Shown: in pieces, positions 26,362 through 35,147 of the stretch
Layout of the letters: the number at the start of each line of letters is the position of its first letter
Position numbering within the stretch: position 1 is the stretch's first letter
Source of the DNA: Pseudomonas quebecensis
Lineage (GTDB): Bacteria > Pseudomonadota > Gammaproteobacteria > Pseudomonadales > Pseudomonadaceae
Length of the DNA stretch: 64,000 nucleotides
Direction of reading: 5' to 3'
NCBI RefSeq assembly: GCF_026410085.1
Contig: NZ_CP112866.1
Coordinates: 3,781,001 to 3,845,000 of the forward strand
The notes under the pieces: model-generated
Seen by the model: the letters and a program-made list of their open reading frames with translations, nothing else
Databases searched by the model: none
Told to the model about the DNA's origin: nothing
Position numbers and translations under genes: made by a program

Positions 26362-26843
26362 ACACCCACGCACAGTGCCTGATCAAACGGGCCATCCAGC
26401 TTTTTGAACAAATGCCTTACAGCCTGATCGGGTTTTTCGCGCGCTTCTCCATCGCCGCGGTGTTCTGGAAATCCGGGCAGACCAAGGTCCAGGGCTTCGC
26501 GATTGACCTGGTCAACGGCACCTTCGAGCTGGGGGAGCCGCGCTTGGCAGCCTCGACGCTGCCGCTGTTTCGCAGCGAATACAAGGTGCCGTTACTGACC
26601 CCGGAAGTGGCCGCGCACCTGGCCGCATTCGCCGAGCATTTTTTCCCGTTACTGATCCTGCTGGGGCTGGCCACACGGTTCTCGGCGCTGGCCCTGATCG
26701 GCATGACCCTGGTGATTCAGCTGTTCGTCTACCCGGACGCTTATCCGACCCACGGCACCTGGCTCGCCCTGTTATTGCTGTTAGTCGCCAAAGGGCCGGG
26801 GCGTCTGTCCATCGATCACCTGATTGCCCGTCGCTACCGTTAA
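26358..26843 (+). CDS. DoxX family membrane protein of the bufferin operon
   Basis: A 161-residue inner-membrane protein with about four helices (for example LIGFFARFSIAAVFWKSGQTKVQG and FFPLLILLGLATRFSALALIGMTLVIQLF), typical of DoxX/DoxD. DoxX genes often close DUF2282-DUF692-DUF2063 operons; a redox or transport role at the membrane is assumed, not shown. I chose the ATG at 26358, which overlaps the previous stop. The last four bases overlap the convergent LysR gene. Confidence 0.87.
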   Translation: MNTHAQCLIKRAIQLFEQMPYSLIGFFARFSIAAVFWKSGQTKVQGFAIDLVNGTFELGEPRLAASTLPLFRSEYKVPLLTPEVAAHLAAFAEHFFPLLILLGLATRFSALALIGMTLVIQLFVYPDAYPTHGTWLALLLLLVAKGPGRLSIDHLIARRYR

Positions 26844-27748
26844 AGCCGATCGAGGGCCTCGCCGCCGCGCTTGAACCAATCCACCAGGTAATCGGCCAAC
26901 ACCTGGGTGCGACGCGGCAGGCCACCCTGATAGGGATGAACCAGGTACATCGGCTGGCTGGCCGTCTGGTAATCGCGCAGCAGCCAGCGTAAACGTCCGT
27001 CAGCCAGCTCCGCCGGCAACACGTAGGACGGCAGCCGCGCGATCCCCGCGCCCACCAGTGCGGCTTTTTTCAACAGGTTGTAGTGATTGGACGCGAACGT
27101 GCCGCTGACCCGTACCCGCAACAATTCGTGCTGCTGGTGGTAGAGCCACTCTTCGCGCCCGCTGTAGTGGCTGTTGAGCAGGCAACGGTGCAGGGCCAGA
27201 TCCGCCGGGGTCCGCGGTTCGCCATGCTGCTCCAGGTAGGCCGGGCTGGCGCAGGTCATTTCGCGCCAGGCCAGCAGCGGTCTGGCCACCAGGCGCTCGT
27301 TCTCGACCGCGCCTGATCGCACCCCCAGGTCGAAACCGTCGCGCGCCAGGTCGCGATAGCGGTTGTTGAGCTCCAGCTCGATCTGCACCTGGGGGTACTG
27401 CTCGGTAAATTCCAGCAGCAAGCCATCAAAGAAGGTTTCGCCCAGCGACACCGGCACCGTCATTCGCACCGGTCCCGCCAGGTCGTCCTTGAGCCGCGCC
27501 AGGGCCTGGCGCGCCCGCTCCACCTGCGCCACCAACGCCTGAGCCTGGGGCAGTAACGCCGCGCCGGCCGCGGTGAGGCTGAGCCGCCGCGTGGTGCGAT
27601 GCAACAACACCACGCTGAACTGTGCTTCCAACTGGCTGATGCGCTTGGATAACTGGCCCTTGCTGCAGCCCAATTGCTCGGCGGCCACGGTAAAGCTGCC
27701 GGCCTCGATCAACACGGCGAAGGCCGCAAGGTCATCCATCTCGCTCAT
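26840..27748 (-). CDS. LysR-family transcriptional regulator (CrgA/DsdC-like group)
   Basis: A 302-residue LysR regulator. The DNA-binding domain covers about residues 5-62 (MDDLAAFAVLIEAGSFTVAAEQLGCSKGQLSKRISQLE), followed by the effector domain. The ATG at 27748 has GGAAAC upstream; a second Met lies at 27739. The longer frame from 27829 would cover the promoter. It is divergent from a short-chain dehydrogenase gene with a 103-base gap, the usual arrangement of a LysR regulator and its target. Its 3' end overlaps the DoxX gene by 4 bases, which is not evidence that it controls the bufferin operon. Confidence 0.85.
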   Translation of the reverse strand: MSEMDDLAAFAVLIEAGSFTVAAEQLGCSKGQLSKRISQLEAQFSVVLLHRTTRRLSLTAAGAALLPQAQALVAQVERARQALARLKDDLAGPVRMTVPVSLGETFFDGLLLEFTEQYPQVQIELELNNRYRDLARDGFDLGVRSGAVENERLVARPLLAWREMTCASPAYLEQHGEPRTPADLALHRCLLNSHYSGREEWLYHQQHELLRVRVSGTFASNHYNLLKKAALVGAGIARLPSYVLPAELADGRLRWLLRDYQTASQPMYLVHPYQGGLPRRTQVLADYLVDWFKRGGEALDRL

Positions 27749-27851
27749 GGATTGTTTCCAAATGAAAACCAAAGGTTGCCTATTAGCGCGTTTATCCCGT
27801 TCAAAAGCCACCCTAGACTGGGTCGACATTCACCCTTGAAGGAACAGCACC

Positions 27852-28451
27852 ATGAAAATCCTATTGATTGGCGCCAACGGCACGGTCGGCTCGGCGGTCA
27901 AGGCGGAGCTCGCCCAACGTCATGACGTTATCAGCATCGGCCGCACCCGCGGCGACTTCCAGATGGACATCAGCGACAGCGCGTCCATCCGCAGCCTGTT
28001 CGAACAGACCGGCAGGTTCGATGCGCTGGTCTGCGCCGCCGGCAGCGTGACGTTCGCCGCCTTGGGTGAGATGCATGAGGGTGACTTCGAACTGGGCCTG
28101 CGGGACAAATTGATGGGCCAGGTCAACCTGCTGCTGATCGGCCGAGAGTACGCCAATGACGGCGCCTCCTTCACCTTCACCAGCGGCATCCTCAACCGCG
28201 ATCCGATTCGTACCGGCGCGTCGGCCGCCTTGGTCAACGGTGCCATCGACGGGTTTGTCAAAGCCGCGGCGATCGAATTGCCACGCGGGCTGCGCATCAA
28301 CGCGGTAAGCCCCACAGTGCTGGTGGAAGCGATGGACAGCTACGCGCCGTATTTCCGTGGCTACAAACCGGTCAGCGCTGCCGATGTGGCACTGGCCTAC
28401 GCCAAAAGCGTAGAAGGCCTACAAACCGGCCAGACGTTTATCGTTGGGTGA
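27852..28451 (+). CDS. Short-chain dehydrogenase/reductase, short form
   Basis: A 199-residue SDR with the nucleotide-binding motif GANGTVGSAV (residues 7-16) and a CAAGSVTFA motif resembling NNAG. The Tyr-x3-Lys catalytic pair is not evident: the expected region reads SGILNRDPIRTGASAALVNGAIDGFVKAAA, where Lys is kept and Tyr is replaced. I therefore call it an SDR of the atypical, short (about 200-residue) group. Such genes commonly sit divergent from a LysR regulator, as here. Substrate unknown. Confidence 0.82.
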   Translation: MKILLIGANGTVGSAVKAELAQRHDVISIGRTRGDFQMDISDSASIRSLFEQTGRFDALVCAAGSVTFAALGEMHEGDFELGLRDKLMGQVNLLLIGREYANDGASFTFTSGILNRDPIRTGASAALVNGAIDGFVKAAAIELPRGLRINAVSPTVLVEAMDSYAPYFRGYKPVSAADVALAYAKSVEGLQTGQTFIVG

Positions 28452-28546
28452 AAGTCCATTCCGTAAGAATTGCCTGATGCTGGCGGGTGGGCTTGTGATG
28501 CGACGCCAGCCTGCGTAACGTGGCGGCACTTGCCTGGAGACCCTTT

Positions 28547-29218
28547 ATGCGTGCCGCCCGTACCCTCGCCCTGTTCGCCTTGCTTCCCCTGTTCGCCGCG
28601 TGCCAGCTGTTCGAAAGCGAGCCGGCCAAGCCCTCCCTCGCCGGGTTGACCCGCATGCAGGGCGAGCTGACGGCGGCAGGCGACAAGCTGCTGTTCCAGC
28701 CGTGCAACGACAAACGCAACTACGTGGTCAAGGACACCGGCGGCACCAGCATCCTGCAGGAAGCTGCGTCCCTGGCCGGGCAGCAGGGCGCTTTGTTTGC
28801 CGACCTGCGCGGCAAGTTCTCCGGCGTCGCCAGCGGTACCCAGGGCGAAGTGGAGTTGCAGCAGCTGTACCGCGTCGAACGGTCCACCTCCGCCTGCGAC
28901 GATCCCGACTTCAAGCGCATGATCCTGCGCGCCAATGGCCACAAGCCTGCGTGGGCCCTGAATGTCGCGGCCAAGGGCATGGTGCTCGAGCGCGAAGGCT
29001 TGCCGCCGTTGGCAGTGCCCTATGTGGAGGAGCAGCTCGGAGACGGCCGCTTCAACCTGATGACCGAAGCCAACAACGAACACATCGAACTGTGGGTGGC
29101 CCCGCAACGCTGCGTGGACAGCGTCAGCGGCAGCCTGCAGCACATGAGCGCCGAATTGCGGATCAACGGTAAAGTCCAGCGTGGCTGCGCGGCGTTCGGC
29201 GGCTCGCGGGACGATTGA
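28547..29218 (+). CDS. Conserved lipoprotein, COG3650-like
   Basis: A 223-residue predicted lipoprotein: MRAARTLALFALLPLFAACQLFESE, with the lipobox FAAC placing the acylated Cys at about residue 19. The body contains Cys residues in QPCNDKRNY, TSACDDPDF, PQRCVDSV and RGCAAFGG that could form two disulphides. Resembles the COG3650 (YbaY/HslJ-like) putative lipoproteins. I chose the ATG at 28547 with TGGAGA upstream; the longer reading from 28520 breaks the signal peptide. Stands alone before the FAD dehydrogenase gene. Confidence 0.75.
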   Translation: MRAARTLALFALLPLFAACQLFESEPAKPSLAGLTRMQGELTAAGDKLLFQPCNDKRNYVVKDTGGTSILQEAASLAGQQGALFADLRGKFSGVASGTQGEVELQQLYRVERSTSACDDPDFKRMILRANGHKPAWALNVAAKGMVLEREGLPPLAVPYVEEQLGDGRFNLMTEANNEHIELWVAPQRCVDSVSGSLQHMSAELRINGKVQRGCAAFGGSRDD

Positions 29219-29324
29219 TCGGCGCCCGCGCTGTTTTAACATGACGGGACACCCGCGTTGGGGCTTATAATCGCCGGTTTGCAAAACCGCCGGCCTTACC
29301 AGGCGCCGCACACCGGATCCCGTC

Positions 29325-30941
29325 ATGTTACGAATCACCGAACTCAAGCTGCCCATCGACCATCCCGAAGAAGACCTGCGGCCCGCCATCGTGCAGCGCC
29401 TGGGCATCGCCAGTGATGACCTGCTCGATTTCACGCTGTTCAAACGCAGCTACGACGCGCGCAAGAAATCGTCGGAGCTGTGCTTTATCTACACCATCGA
29501 CCTGACCGTCAAAGGTGACGAAGCCGCGCTGCTGCGCAAGTTTGCCGATGACCGCAACGTCAACCCGGCCCCGGACGTCAGCTACAAAGTGGTCGGCCAC
29601 GCGCCGGCCGATCTGGTGCAGCGCCCGGTGGTGGTCGGGTTCGGCCCATGCGGCATCTTTGCCGGGCTATTGCTGGCGCAGATGGGCTTCAAGCCGATCA
29701 TTCTCGAACGCGGCAAGGAAGTGCGCCAGCGCACCAAGGATACCTGGGGCCTATGGCGTAAAAGCGTGCTCAACCCCGAGTCCAACGTGCAGTTCGGTGA
29801 GGGCGGCGCCGGGACCTTTTCCGATGGAAAGCTGTACAGCCAGATCAAAGACCCGCAGTTCCACGGCCGCAAAGTACTGCACGAGTTCGTCAAGGCCGGT
29901 GCGCCGGAAGAGATCCTCTACGTCAGCAAGCCCCATATCGGCACCTTCCGCCTGACCGGCGTGGTGGAAAATATGCGCCAGCAGATCATCGCCCTCGGCG
30001 GTGAAGTGCGCTTCGAGCAACGGGTAACCGACGTGCTGATCGAAGACGGCCAACTGAACGGCGTGGTGCTCGATGGCGGCGAGCAGATCCTGTCCAGGCA
30101 TGTGATCCTGGCCCTCGGCCACAGCGCCCGCGATACGTTCCGCATGCTGCACAGCCGGGGCGTGTACATGGAAGCCAAGCCGTTCTCGGTAGGCTTTCGT
30201 ATCGAACACCCGCAGTCGCTGATCGATGCCGCGCGCCTGGGCAAGTATGCGGGCCACCCGAAACTCGGCGCCGCCGACTACAAATTGGTTCACCACGCCA
30301 AGAACGGCCGTTCGGTCTACAGCTTCTGCATGTGCCCGGGTGGCACCGTAGTCGCGGCCACGTCCGAGCCGCACCGCGTGGTGACCAACGGCATGAGCCA
30401 GTACTCGCGTAACGAGCGCAATGCCAACTCCGGTATCGTGGTCGGCATCACGCCGGAAGTGGACTACCCCGGTGGCCCGCTGGCCGGTATCGAGCTGCAG
30501 GAGCGCCTGGAATCCCACGCTTATGTTCTCGGTGGCAGCAACTACGAGGCACCGGCGCAACTGGTCGGTGACTTTATTGCAGGCAAGCCCTCCACCGCCT
30601 TGGGCAGCGTGGAACCGTCCTACAAACCGGGCGTGTCGCTGGGCGATCTGGCCTTGGCGCTGCCGGACTTCGCCATCGAAGCGATTCGTGAAGCGTTGCC
30701 AGCGTTCGAAAAGCAGATCAAGGGCTACTCGCTGCACGATGCGGTTTTGACCGGTATCGAGACCCGCACCTCGTCGCCGCTGCGGATTACCCGTAACGAA
30801 TCGATGCAGAGCCTGAACGTCAAGGGCCTGTTCCCGGCCGGCGAAGGTGCGGGTTATGCCGGCGGGATTCTATCGGCGGGCGTGGACGGGATCCGGATCG
30901 CCGAGGCATTGGCGCGGGACATGTTGGCCAGGCGGGGCTGA
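29325..30941 (+). CDS. FAD-dependent dehydrogenase, COG2509 family
   Basis: A 538-residue flavoprotein. The N-terminal ~95 residues form a small domain (LRITELKLPIDHPEEDLRPAI) seen in this family. The FAD-binding GFGPCG lies at 105-110, followed by LERGKEVRQR. FGEGGAGTFSDGKLY is the family-specific flavin/substrate segment, and LFPAGEGAGYAGGILSAGVDG is the C-terminal FAD motif. The substrate is not established for this family. It converges with the cysteine desulfhydrase-like gene across a hairpin. Confidence 0.88.
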   Translation: MLRITELKLPIDHPEEDLRPAIVQRLGIASDDLLDFTLFKRSYDARKKSSELCFIYTIDLTVKGDEAALLRKFADDRNVNPAPDVSYKVVGHAPADLVQRPVVVGFGPCGIFAGLLLAQMGFKPIILERGKEVRQRTKDTWGLWRKSVLNPESNVQFGEGGAGTFSDGKLYSQIKDPQFHGRKVLHEFVKAGAPEEILYVSKPHIGTFRLTGVVENMRQQIIALGGEVRFEQRVTDVLIEDGQLNGVVLDGGEQILSRHVILALGHSARDTFRMLHSRGVYMEAKPFSVGFRIEHPQSLIDAARLGKYAGHPKLGAADYKLVHHAKNGRSVYSFCMCPGGTVVAATSEPHRVVTNGMSQYSRNERNANSGIVVGITPEVDYPGGPLAGIELQERLESHAYVLGGSNYEAPAQLVGDFIAGKPSTALGSVEPSYKPGVSLGDLALALPDFAIEAIREALPAFEKQIKGYSLHDAVLTGIETRTSSPLRITRNESMQSLNVKGLFPAGEGAGYAGGILSAGVDGIRIAEALARDMLARRG

Positions 30942-30948
30942 AGCGGTA

Positions 30949-30980
30949 AGCGGCAAGTGCGTCTGCTCTGACTTGCCGCT
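30949..30980. repeat. Perfect hairpin at a convergent gene junction
   Basis: AGCGGCAAGT at 30949-30958 and its exact inverse at 30971-30980, with a 12-base loop. There is no T run on either side. It resembles the CAAGCTGCAAG hairpin at 42793-42820 (both built on CTTGC/GCAAG with GC-rich arms), which is also at a convergent junction. Likely a bidirectional transcript-end or stability structure. Confidence 0.65.
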
Positions 30981-30986
30981 GCCCTC

Positions 30987-32081
30987 TTAAATATTCGCCC
31001 GCAGTACGTTGGCGGGCAGCGGTTCGCCGCGCTCCACGCTGGCGGCAACGGCCGATATCAAAGCACCCAGTTCATACCCCTGCCCCGCGAGCCACGCCTG
31101 ATCGTAATAAGTGGTGGCGTAGCGCTCGCCACCGTCACATAAAATCGCCACGATCGAGCCCGACTCCCCCGCCGCTTTCATCTGCTGCGCGGCCATCAGC
31201 GCGCCGATCAGGTTGGTCCCGCTGGACCCGCCGACGCGTCGTCCCAGGCGCTCGGCCAGGTAATGCATCGCGGCCAGGGACAGCGCATCAGGCACCTTGA
31301 CCATCGCGTCGATGACCTTCGGCAGAAACGACGCTTCGACCCGTGGTCGGCCGATGCCTTCGATGCGCGAACCGCAGTCCAGGCGCAGGGTGGCGTCGCC
31401 GCTCTGGTAGAAGTCGAAGAACACCGAACGCTCGGCATCGGCGCATAACACGCGGGTGCAATGCTGGCGATAGCGAACATAACGTCCCAGGGTGGCGGTC
31501 GTGCCGCCGGTGCCCGGACTGGAGATCAGCCAGCTTGGTTCGGGGTGCTGCTCAAAGCGCATCTGCTGGAAGATCGACTCGGCAATGTTGTTGTTCGCTC
31601 GCCAATCGGTGGCACGTTCGGCATAAGTGAACTGATCCATGAAATGACCGCCACTTTCCTGGGCCAGACGCTCCGACTCGGCGTAAATCCGCGTCGGATC
31701 CTGCACCAGATGGCTCTTGCCGCCATAGAACGCGATCTGCGCGATCTTTTCCTGGGACGTGGTCGCGGGCATCACCGCAATGAACGGCAGGCCGAGCAGA
31801 CGCGCAAAGTACGCCTCCGAAATCGCCGTGGAGCCACTGGACGCTTCAATGACCGGCGCGCCCGGCTTGAGCCAGCCGTTACACAGCGCATACAGAAACA
31901 ACGAGCGCGCCAGCCGATGCTTCAGGCTCCCGGTGGGGTGGCTGGACTCATCCTTGAAATACAACTCGATACCCGGCAGGCCCGGTAATGGCAGTGGGAT
32001 CAGGTGGGTGTCGGCGCTGCGCTGGAAGTCCGCTTCAATGATGCGAATGGCTTCGCGGGCCCAGGGACGGTGGTCGCTCAT
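30987..32081 (-). CDS. Cds1-like L-cysteine desulfhydrase, PLP-dependent
   Basis: A 364-residue fold-type II PLP enzyme of the cysteine synthase superfamily. The cofactor lysine is K54 in [28 protein letters not shown] holds the Asn-like/phosphate loop, and [14 protein letters not shown] is the phosphate-binding glycine loop. The N-terminal [20 protein letters not shown] and the whole layout closely match Cds1 (Rv3684) of M. tuberculosis, which degrades cysteine to pyruvate, ammonia and H2S. I chose the ATG at 32081; the SD is weak. Divergent from nhaA with a 216-base gap. Other activities within this superfamily remain possible. Confidence 0.82.
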   Translation of the reverse strand: MSDHRPWAREAIRIIEADFQRSADTHLIPLPLPGLPGIELYFKDESSHPTGSLKHRLARSLFLYALCNGWLKPGAPVIEASSGSTAISEAYFARLLGLPFIAVMPATTSQEKIAQIAFYGGKSHLVQDPTRIYAESERLAQESGGHFMDQFTYAERATDWRANNNIAESIFQQMRFEQHPEPSWLISSPGTGGTTATLGRYVRYRQHCTRVLCADAERSVFFDFYQSGDATLRLDCGSRIEGIGRPRVEASFLPKVIDAMVKVPDALSLAAMHYLAERLGRRVGGSSGTNLIGALMAAQQMKAAGESGSIVAILCDGGERYATTYYDQAWLAGQGYELGALISAVAASVERGEPLPANVLRANI

Positions 32082-32297
32082 CGGGGATATCTCTAAGGAT
32101 GTTGAACGCAATCTTAGGATGTTTCCTACACTCCACACAGATACAGTGAAGACTGAATTGGACACACAATTGCTAGTCTTTGGCGCAACGCCTTTGCCAC
32201 CCGCCACTTATAACAAATAAGAATATAACTTTTGTTTTAACAACTAACGGTACGGGTTAGGGTACCCACCTATTGAACCTGGATTGGAGAGCATCCC

Positions 32298-33473
32298 TTG
32301 CCTCTGCGTAGCACGTTTACCCGTTTCTTTCAGCTCGAAGCCGCCAGTGGCCTGCTGCTGATCGCCGCCGCAGCGTTGGCGCTGATCATCAACAACTCAC
32401 CGTTGTCGCACCTCTACGCCGCGTTTCTGGACGTGCCGGTGGTGGCGCAGATCGGCGCATTGCAAATCGCCAAGCCGGCCCTGCTGTGGATCAACGATGG
32501 CCTGATGGCCCTGTTCTTCCTGCTGATTGGCCTGGAGGTCAAGCGCGAGCTGCTCGATGGCCATCTGTCCAAACCGTCCCAAGTGGTGTTGCCGGGCGCG
32601 GCGGCAATTGGCGGCATGGTGGTGCCGGCGCTGATCTACTGGGCCATCAACAAGGACTTCCCTGCCGCGCTGTCCGGCTGGGCGATCCCGATGGCGACCG
32701 ACATTGCCTTCGCCCTCGGCGTGCTGGCCCTGCTGGGCAAGCGCGTGCCGGTGTCGCTGAAGCTGTTCCTGATGACCCTGGCCATCATCGATGACCTGGG
32801 CGCGATCATTGTGATCGCCGTGTTCTACTCCACCGACCTGTCCGGTGCCGCCCTGGCCGGTGCGGGCGCCTGCCTGGTGGCGTTGATCGCGATGAATCGC
32901 CTCGGCGTGATCAAGCTGGCTCCCTACTTGATCGTCGGGCTGATCCTGTGGGTGTGCGTGCTCAAGAGCGGCGTGCATGCCACGCTGGCCGGTGTGACCC
33001 TGGCGTTCTGCATCCCGCTGCGCACCAGAAATGCCGAGCCTTCGCCGCTGCTGACCCTGGAACACGCCCTGCACCCGTGGGTGGCCTACGGCATTCTGCC
33101 GTTGTTTGCCTTCGCCAACGCCGGTGTGTCTCTCACCGGCGTCAGCCTGGAAAGCTTTACCCACCATGTGCCCATGGGCATCGCCGCCGGCCTGCTGTTC
33201 GGCAAGACTATCGGCGTGTTCGGCCTGACCTGGCTGGCCATCAAGACCGGGCTTGCCGCCCTGCCGACCGGTGCCAACTGGGGCCAGGTGTTCGGTGTGG
33301 CGATCCTGTGCGGTATCGGCTTCACCATGAGCCTGTTCGTCGGCTCCCTGGCGTTTGCGCCGGGGGCCAGCGAGTTTGCCGGTGAAGATCGCATGGGTAT
33401 CCTGACCGGGTCGATACTGGCGGCTTGCATCGGTTACGCCGTCACCGCGATGGCGAGCCGCAAAAAAGTCTGA
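32298..33473 (+). CDS. nhaA: Na+/H+ antiporter NhaA
   Basis: A 391-residue inner-membrane antiporter that expels sodium in exchange for protons, important at alkaline pH and high salt. The ion-binding Asp pair is visible in [18 protein letters not shown], and the pH-sensor-side [16 protein letters not shown] motif precedes it. It starts with TTG, preceded by TGGAGAG at 7 bases; no ATG start preserves the first helix. It ends at a bidirectional terminator. Confidence 0.95.
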   Translation: MPLRSTFTRFFQLEAASGLLLIAAAALALIINNSPLSHLYAAFLDVPVVAQIGALQIAKPALLWINDGLMALFFLLIGLEVKRELLDGHLSKPSQVVLPGAAAIGGMVVPALIYWAINKDFPAALSGWAIPMATDIAFALGVLALLGKRVPVSLKLFLMTLAIIDDLGAIIVIAVFYSTDLSGAALAGAGACLVALIAMNRLGVIKLAPYLIVGLILWVCVLKSGVHATLAGVTLAFCIPLRTRNAEPSPLLTLEHALHPWVAYGILPLFAFANAGVSLTGVSLESFTHHVPMGIAAGLLFGKTIGVFGLTWLAIKTGLAALPTGANWGQVFGVAILCGIGFTMSLFVGSLAFAPGASEFAGEDRMGILTGSILAACIGYAVTAMASRKKV

Positions 33474-33495
33474 CTACGCGCGTAAACAGCGCAAC

Positions 33496-33530
33496 AAAAA
33501 ACCCCAACCGGTCACCCGGTTGGGGTTTTT
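33496..33530. terminator. Bidirectional rho-independent terminator
   Basis: AAAAACCCCAACCGG-TCAC-CCGGTTGGGGTTTTT: a perfect 15-base palindrome with A on one side and T on the other. It serves both nhaA (+) and the glycine-zipper lipoprotein gene (-). Confidence 0.94.
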
Positions 33531-33550
33531 CTTTACCCGTCGATTAACCC

Positions 33551-34015
33551 TCAGCGGGTAACGCGGCTGGTACCGTCAACGGTCATGATGCGCACACGAT
33601 CGCCGATGCGGAAGATTTCATTCTCCTGCACGGCCTGAACATAGGCGCGCATGCTGCCATCGTCTTCGCGTACGGTGATTTCAACACCCTGTGTACGAGT
33701 CAGGCCTTCTTCGGTCGCCGAACCCAGCAGGCCGCCGGCTACCGCACCGATCACCGCCGTGACGATGCTGCCGCGACCGCCGCCGATGGCACTGCCACCC
33801 ACGCCGCCGACGACTGCACCGGCAGCGCCGCCGATAGGCGTCTTGGTGCCTTCGATTTTCACCGGACGCAGGGATTCGATGGTACCCATGCGAACGGTCT
33901 GTACACGACGCGCTTCGTCACGGGAGTACGAGTCGCCGGTCAGACTCGAGGCGCAGCCACCCAACAGCAACGACAAGGTGGTAAAGCAGGCAACCAGTAA
34001 AACAGACTTACGCAT
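33551..34015 (-). CDS. Glycine-zipper outer-membrane lipoprotein, SlyB/Pcp-like
   Basis: A 154-residue lipoprotein: MRKSVLLVACFTTLSLLLGGCASS, lipobox LGGC with Cys at about residue 21. The centre (about 70-110) is a two-helix glycine zipper (GGAAGAVVGGVGGSAIGGGRG...VIGAVAGGLLG), as in SlyB and Pcp/Lpp-like proteins. The C-terminal part is a small beta-rich domain (ITVREDDGSMRAYVQA). I chose the ATG at 34015 with TTGGAG at 8 bases. In this family the protein helps outer-membrane integrity and is often PhoP-linked; no PhoP box was looked up here. Confidence 0.85.
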   Translation of the reverse strand: MRKSVLLVACFTTLSLLLGGCASSLTGDSYSRDEARRVQTVRMGTIESLRPVKIEGTKTPIGGAAGAVVGGVGGSAIGGGRGSIVTAVIGAVAGGLLGSATEEGLTRTQGVEITVREDDGSMRAYVQAVQENEIFRIGDRVRIMTVDGTSRVTR

Positions 34016-34172
34016 AGCATCAACTCCAAAGGACAGGTATTCATTAAACGCTGCCGCTTGACGCCTGTCACGGCAAGCCCGGCAGAAAACTGTTTTCATT
34101 CAGCCCCAGTACAGACAGCCCGTACCCGACAACTCGACGAACAGTAACACCCCGGTCGTCATCAGGACATCC

Positions 34173-34415
34173 ATGGACTATTTCATCATTGTAGTCACAA
34201 CCCTCGCCGGCCTGTATTTCCACGGCTGGCTCTACGTGCGCATCCGCCGCTGGGTGGATCGCGACCTCGCGCTGTCACTGGCAGGTGATGACCCGCATAA
34301 ACGCAGTTTCATGCTGCAACGACTGGAGACGGCGCGCGCCCTGAGGATCAAACGCAGGGACTTGCCAGGCTGGCTGAAAGACGCCGCGCAGCACTACACG
34401 CCCGCAGTCTCTTGA
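34173..34415 (+). CDS. Small conserved membrane-anchored protein, unknown function
   Basis: An 80-residue protein, MDYFIIVVTTLAGLYFHGWLYVRIRRWVDRD..., with one N-terminal membrane helix (about 2-22) and a basic cytoplasmic part (HKRSFMLQRLETARALRIKRRDLPGWL). The start is supported by the signal-anchor pattern. It lies between the lipoprotein gene (divergent) and pdxH (convergent). I recall similar proteins in other pseudomonads but no function. Confidence 0.65.
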   Translation: MDYFIIVVTTLAGLYFHGWLYVRIRRWVDRDLALSLAGDDPHKRSFMLQRLETARALRIKRRDLPGWLKDAAQHYTPAVS

Positions 34416-34469
34416 ACAGAGACCGCGGGGTGAAGGGCATCATTCAGTTGAAGTGACGAAAGGTGAAGC

Positions 34470-35120
34470 TCAGGGCGCCAGGCGCTCGCGGACCCACTGG
34501 GTGTCGTCTTGCAGACGATAGTTGAGGCGGTCATGCAGGCGGCTGGCGCGGCCCTGCCAGAACTCAATGCGCTCGGGCAACAGGCGGTAGCCACCCCAAT
34601 GCTCGGGGCAGTCGGGCTGACTGTCGCTGAAGCGTTGTTCAGTGGCCTTGAGCAGCTCCTGCAGCGCTTCACGGTCGCGAATCACCCGGCTCTGCGGTGA
34701 GGCCCAGGCGCCCAGGCGGCTACCCAGTGGACGAACCTGGAAATAAGCGTCCGACTCCTGAGGCGTGACCTTGACCACCCGCCCTTCGATGCGCACCTGG
34801 CGTTCCAGGGTCGGCCAGAAGAAGGTCATGGCCGCGAACGGCCGCGCCGCGAGCTGCTGGCCCTTGGCGCTTTCGTAGTTGGTGAAGAAGGTAAAGCCCT
34901 GGGTATCCAGGCCCTTGAGCAACAGGATACGACAGTGAGGTCGACCGTCCTGATCGACCGTGGCCAGGGTCATGGCATTGGCCTCCACCGGCGGCTGCTC
35001 GGTTTTCACCGCATCGGCAAACCACTGGTGAAACAACGCAAACGGCTCGCTCGGGGCTTGGGCCTCGCTCAAACCGTCCCGTGTGTAGTCACGACGCATA
35101 TCGGCCAGTGCCTGGGTCAT
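34470..35120 (-). CDS. pdxH: Pyridoxamine/pyridoxine 5'-phosphate oxidase
   Basis: A 216-residue FMN enzyme that oxidises pyridoxamine 5'-phosphate or pyridoxine 5'-phosphate to PLP, the last step of B6 synthesis and salvage. FMN and substrate segments are visible: [55 protein letters not shown] and the C-terminal [12 protein letters not shown]. Length and motifs fit PdxH throughout. It is followed on the same strand by the OmpA-type gene after 27 bases in the upstream direction, so pdxH is probably co-transcribed behind it. Confidence 0.96.
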   Translation of the reverse strand: MTQALADMRRDYTRDGLSEAQAPSEPFALFHQWFADAVKTEQPPVEANAMTLATVDQDGRPHCRILLLKGLDTQGFTFFTNYESAKGQQLAARPFAAMTFFWPTLERQVRIEGRVVKVTPQESDAYFQVRPLGSRLGAWASPQSRVIRDREALQELLKATEQRFSDSQPDCPEHWGGYRLLPERIEFWQGRASRLHDRLNYRLQDDTQWVRERLAP

Positions 35121-35147
35121 GCGGCTTTATCCTTTTGGTTCAGCGGG

